Source: Dorea_A sp016295505
GTDB lineage: Bacteria; Bacillota; Clostridia; Lachnospirales; Lachnospiraceae
Length of the DNA stretch: 64,000 nt
NCBI RefSeq assembly: GCF_039832105.1
Contig: NZ_JBDOHS010000011.1
Coordinates: forward strand, 19,082 to 83,081
Direction: 5' to 3'
The translations under genes were made by a program, and so were the position numbers. This document shows positions 60,946-64,000 of this stretch, piece after piece (within the stretch, counting starts at the first letter, position 1; each line of letters starts with the position of its first letter). Under the pieces are notes generated by a model. That model had not been told where the DNA came from. It ran no database searches and was given only the letters and a program-made list of their open reading frames with translations.

Positions 60946-61839
60946 ATGAAGAAGAAGTATACCCCATATGTGATGGCTGTCTTTCTTGTGATATGTATGT
61001 TTGCTGTTTTCCGTATGGATACCTGTGCCAGCAATGGGTGGTTTCAGGAAGAGGGTGTCTGGTTTTATCGTGATTCAAATGGAAATCTTTGCCATGGGTG
61101 GCAGACAATTAACGGTAAACAATATTATTTTGATCCGGCGGATGCACATATGTATAGTAGTGGCTGGCAATTTATTGCGGAGGAAAATAAGTCCTATTGT
61201 TTTACGGGAAACGGTGATCTATATACTGGATGGAAAAAAGAGGATATTTTTGGCTGGTATTATATTGAAAATGGATTATACTTTGATGGATGGAAGAAAG
61301 ATGGGACAAAATGGTATTACGTCAAAGATGGACGTATGATATACAATCGGCATACGTATCTGATTGATGGAAAATATTATGGGTTTGGCTCTGGAGGTGC
61401 GATGCTGACTGGGTGGAACAAGGTTGTTCGAACATTGTCTGATGGAACAACGGATACAGATTGGTATTATTATAACACCAATGGTTCTGCACCAAATGGG
61501 TGGCTTCAGATTAACAATGTCTGGTACTATTTTTACAACGGATGGATGGCGGATGATGGTGTCAGGCTGGATGAAACGGCGAATATCAATTATTCTTTTA
61601 ATGATGACGGTACTATGATGACTAGCAAATGGTATCAGGACTGGTGGTCAGGAGAGTGGTATTATTTTGGATCAAATGGAAAGGGATTGAATGGCTGGAT
61701 TCAGGGAAAGAACGGTTGGTATTATTGTGTGAATGGCAGGATGCTTTATGACTGTTGGTATCAGACAGGAACGAATGAATACTCACAATTTGATGAAAAT
61801 GGTGTATGGATTGGAACATCTTCAAGTCCGGGAGAATAG
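60946..61839 (+). CDS. Secreted protein made only of cell-wall-binding WYY repeats
   Basis: 297 residues. Signal peptide (MKKKYTPYVMAVFLVICMFA, cleavage near CAS-N). The rest consists of about 10 choline-binding-type repeats (GVWFYRDSNGNLCHGW, GKQYYFDPADAHMYSSGW, GWYYIENGLYFDGW, NVWYYFYNGWM). No catalytic domain. GGGAGGAGGGATAGAT precedes the ATG. It may coat the cell wall or help present the neighbouring RHS protein. Confidence 0.75.
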   Translation: MKKKYTPYVMAVFLVICMFAVFRMDTCASNGWFQEEGVWFYRDSNGNLCHGWQTINGKQYYFDPADAHMYSSGWQFIAEENKSYCFTGNGDLYTGWKKEDIFGWYYIENGLYFDGWKKDGTKWYYVKDGRMIYNRHTYLIDGKYYGFGSGGAMLTGWNKVVRTLSDGTTDTDWYYYNTNGSAPNGWLQINNVWYYFYNGWMADDGVRLDETANINYSFNDDGTMMTSKWYQDWWSGEWYYFGSNGKGLNGWIQGKNGWYYCVNGRMLYDCWYQTGTNEYSQFDENGVWIGTSSSPGE

Positions 61840-61871
61840 ACCTATTTTTAGGAAAGGGAGAAATGGTAGAT

Positions 61872-62606
61872 ATGGGAATATTTGATAAACTGAAGAAATC
61901 AAAAAAACAGTTAGAGATAACCGGGATGGATGTAATCGACAAAAGTGACTGGTTAAAAGTTTTTTCTTCTTGTCTGGGAAAGATGATGGCTATTCAGAAT
62001 CATGCAGGCAAGTGTATTGTAAAAGGACAGACTTGGAATGTAGATTTTACAACAGGAACGATTGCTTTCGGGGAGGACAGGTTCCCGATACAGCTGATCG
62101 GAACTGAGTCGAACACCAGTCATACCTGGATGTGGGGATGGAATAATGTGAATCATCTTCCGGAAGATCTGATTGCTTTGCCAAAGGAGATGCTGAATAA
62201 AGGAGAGGAATGGAATCTGGATCCGCTTCGATTATCGAAATTTGAGTTGAACGATATATTTAACGGACATAATATGTCTGTTGCTGCGTGTGGATTAAGT
62301 GATCGAAACTATTTTTATTATCGTGCACCTCACAAAGATGGTGCAATCTTCTTAGCGGTAGGCAATGCTCCGGAAGAAGTATTCGCACCGGTGGATATGG
62401 ATGAGTTCATCAATCTGACGGTAGAATGTGCACAACAATTCCTGCCGCTTCATCATAAGATTTTTGTGGAGAGTTTTTTGAAGTGGAATCAAGTCGATTT
62501 TGACTTTGAGAAAGACAGAATCATTGCTCATTTTCAACAGGATTTACATATTATTTTTGAGCAAAGCAGCGGAGAGTATCGCATCGATTCACTCAGTGTG
62601 GTGTAA
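61872..62606 (+). CDS. DUF6882-like cytoplasmic protein
   Basis: 244 residues. The start is taken at the ATG at 61872 (MGIFDKLKKSKK), 11 bases after GGAAAGGGAG; the ATG at 61863 is too close to that site. The pattern FGEDRFPIQLIGTESNTSHT then WMWGWNN resembles the DUF6882 family found in many Gram-positive bacteria, often near polymorphic toxins. Function is not known. No signal peptide or membrane segment. An immunity role is possible. Confidence 0.6.
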   Translation: MGIFDKLKKSKKQLEITGMDVIDKSDWLKVFSSCLGKMMAIQNHAGKCIVKGQTWNVDFTTGTIAFGEDRFPIQLIGTESNTSHTWMWGWNNVNHLPEDLIALPKEMLNKGEEWNLDPLRLSKFELNDIFNGHNMSVAACGLSDRNYFYYRAPHKDGAIFLAVGNAPEEVFAPVDMDEFINLTVECAQQFLPLHHKIFVESFLKWNQVDFDFEKDRIIAHFQQDLHIIFEQSSGEYRIDSLSVV

Positions 62607-62683
62607 ATATCATCTCATTTAGCTATGATAAAGACATGATGAAACGTTAATATTATAACAAGAAGTCGTAAGGAGGAGTCGAG

Positions 62684-63784
62684 ATGGCGAATATATTAAT
62701 CAGCCCCGGCAAATATGTACAGGGTGCAGGCGAGATGAAAAAGCTTGGAACGTATGCGTCCAAATACGGAAAGAAGGCACTCGTGTTGATTACAGAATCC
62801 GGATATAAGCGTATTGGAGAGACTGTATCCGGAAGCTTCGAAGGAACGGATGTGGAAGCAGTATATGAGTATTTCAACAGGGAATGCTGTAAGACTGAAA
62901 TTCACCGTCTGGTGGAGATTATGAATCAGACGGGCTGCGATATGGTGATTGGTATCGGAGGCGGAAAGATCCTGGATACGGCAAAAGCGGTTGCCTACTA
63001 TAAAGAAGTTCCCGTTCTGATCTGTCCGACGATCGCATCTACGGATGCGCCGTGCAGTGCGCTGGCTGTGATCTATACAGATGACGGGGTTTTTGAAGAG
63101 TACCTGTTCTTCCCGTCTAATCCGAATCTGGTATTGATGGATACCGAGATTATCGCAAAGTCTCCGGTTCGCCTGACGATCTCCGGTATGGGAGACGCGC
63201 TGGCAACCTACTTTGAGGCAAGGGCCTGCCAGGCAAGCGGAGCGATCTCCTGTGCGGGAGGACAGACAACCTCTGCAGCAATTGCACTTGCAAAGCTGTG
63301 TTTTGACACTCTGATGGAAGAAGGAGTAAAGGCGAAGCTGGCACTGGAAGCCGGGGCATGTACACCGGCAGTGGAAAAGATCATTGAAGCCAATACGCTT
63401 CTGAGCGGAATCGGCTTTGAAAGTGCCGGGCTTGCAGGCGCGCATGCGATTCACAATGGACTGACGGTACTGGAAGAATGCCACCACATGTATCACGGCG
63501 AAAAAGTTGCGTTTGGAACGATCACGCAGCTGGTACTGGAGAATATATCTGCCGGAGAGTTGGAGGATATTATCGACTGGTGTATCGAACTGGGTCTTCC
63601 GGTGACTCTGAAAGAGCTGGGTGTGACAGAGGTGACGGATGAGAAGATTATGGCAGTTGCGACTGCGGCATGTGCAGAAAATGATACCTTGCACAATATG
63701 CCGTTTGCGGTGACTCCTGAGACAGTTGCAGCAGCGATTAAGGCAGCAGATGCATATGGAAGATATTTTCTGGGCGAATCATAA
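62684..63784 (+). CDS. gldA: Glycerol dehydrogenase
   Basis: 366 residues, iron/zinc-dependent polyol dehydrogenase. NAD site GIGGGKILDTAKAVA, STDAPCSALAVIY, metal ligands in GMGDALATYFEAR (Asp), GAHAIHNGL (His) and HGEKVAFG (His). It oxidises glycerol to dihydroxyacetone or runs in reverse. AAGGAGGAGTCGAG precedes the ATG. No dihydroxyacetone kinase in the window. A terminator follows. Confidence 0.94.
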   Translation: MANILISPGKYVQGAGEMKKLGTYASKYGKKALVLITESGYKRIGETVSGSFEGTDVEAVYEYFNRECCKTEIHRLVEIMNQTGCDMVIGIGGGKILDTAKAVAYYKEVPVLICPTIASTDAPCSALAVIYTDDGVFEEYLFFPSNPNLVLMDTEIIAKSPVRLTISGMGDALATYFEARACQASGAISCAGGQTTSAAIALAKLCFDTLMEEGVKAKLALEAGACTPAVEKIIEANTLLSGIGFESAGLAGAHAIHNGLTVLEECHHMYHGEKVAFGTITQLVLENISAGELEDIIDWCIELGLPVTLKELGVTEVTDEKIMAVATAACAENDTLHNMPFAVTPETVAAAIKAADAYGRYFLGES

Positions 63785-63807
63785 GCGAGGATAGGAAGCG
63801 GAAAGGG

Positions 63808-63876
63808 ACTGAAGCAAAAGATGGAAAGAACTCGTATGGAGTACATCTATGTTTTGCTACAGTCCCTGTTTTTGTG
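63808..63876 (+). terminator. Terminator after gldA
   Basis: GGGACTGAAGCAAAA pairs with TTTTGCTACAGTCCC, with a T run TGTTTTTG. Confidence 0.8.
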
Positions 63877-63878
63877 TC

Positions 63879-64000
63879 GTGTGTCCAGCGAAGCTGGACC
63901 ACACTTGCCGGTGTAAGTCCGGTCACGGTAATCGCCAGTGAGCCGTGTAGCTAAACTCAGTGCGTTGTAGTAATACAGGGTGCTAAGCGAGTGGATAAAG
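63879..64000 (+). mobile_element. Probable 5' end of a group II intron (truncated by window edge)
   Basis: The sequence begins GTGTG at 63879 and shows the order of elements known from bacterial group II introns: a 5' stem, ACTTGCCGGTGTAAGTCCGG, GGTAATCGCCAGTGAGCCG, TAGCTAAACTCAGTGCG, AATACAGGGTGCTAAGCGAG. Group II introns start GUGYG and carry such a domain I. The reverse-transcriptase gene would lie to the right of the window. Not verified by folding. Confidence 0.6.

Noticed and set aside
62696..63694. Open frame of 332 codons on the minus strand
   Set aside because: Antisense to gldA; translation has no recognisable family and no start site.

Overview
The window reads as chromosome of a low-to-mid GC, anaerobic, gut-type Firmicute of the family Lachnospiraceae (relatives of Blautia, Dorea, Mediterraneibacter). 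This is inferred from gene families, strong AGGAGG-type ribosome binding sites, TTGACA-17-TATAAT promoters, two Clostridia-style riboswitches and host-associated surface proteins. The species is not determined. No rRNA, tRNA or CRISPR array was seen.

1-15 kb: the start of a minus-strand thiamine operon (thiS-thiF-thiG, running off the left edge) behind a TPP riboswitch; a ferredoxin-nitroreductase and a lipoprotein; carB without carA; two Rrf2 regulators (one with three cysteines like IscR, one CymR-like) around cysK; a short remnant of pdxT; a chorismate mutase/nth/Nif11-like group; a CtpE-like P-type ATPase with a macro-domain gene; a phosphodiesterase and an acetyltransferase. 15-27 kb: two paralogous ECF sigma/anti-sigma modules, a HAD phosphatase, a methyltransferase and a complete phosphate regulon (pstSCAB-phoU-phoBR). 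Its PstS has the two halves of the protein in swapped order.

27-40 kb: two very large exported proteins, an LRR/FIVAR/cell-wall-binding adhesin and an M64 (IgA-protease-type) metallopeptidase with a second, catalytically dead copy of the domain; then a LysR-type regulator with two tandem HTH domains, divergent from a GAPDH gene across a palindromic promoter; a PDZ-radical SAM protein; and a CDF metal exporter behind a NiCo (czcD) riboswitch. 40-50 kb: M20 hydrolase, radical SAM protein, a fused FeoA-FeoB iron importer, and a cluster of two HgdB/double-cubane-type proteins, a cysteine desulfurase, a DUF3343 protein and the matching ATPase activase. Together the last group looks like a low-potential iron-sulfur reductase system with its own sulfur supply.

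50-64 kb: a 2.9-kaa RHS/YD-repeat polymorphic toxin that appears to start at an ATT codon, followed by AT-rich small genes (two membrane proteins, a cell-wall-binding repeat protein and a DUF6882-like protein) that are immunity or accessory candidates; then gldA and, at the right edge, what looks like the 5' end of a group II intron. The most unusual points are the permuted PstS, the duplicated M64 protease, the double-HTH LysR protein, the double-cubane cluster locus, the ATT-started RHS gene with its unrecognised C-terminal domain, and a shared inverted-repeat element in two distant intergenic regions.
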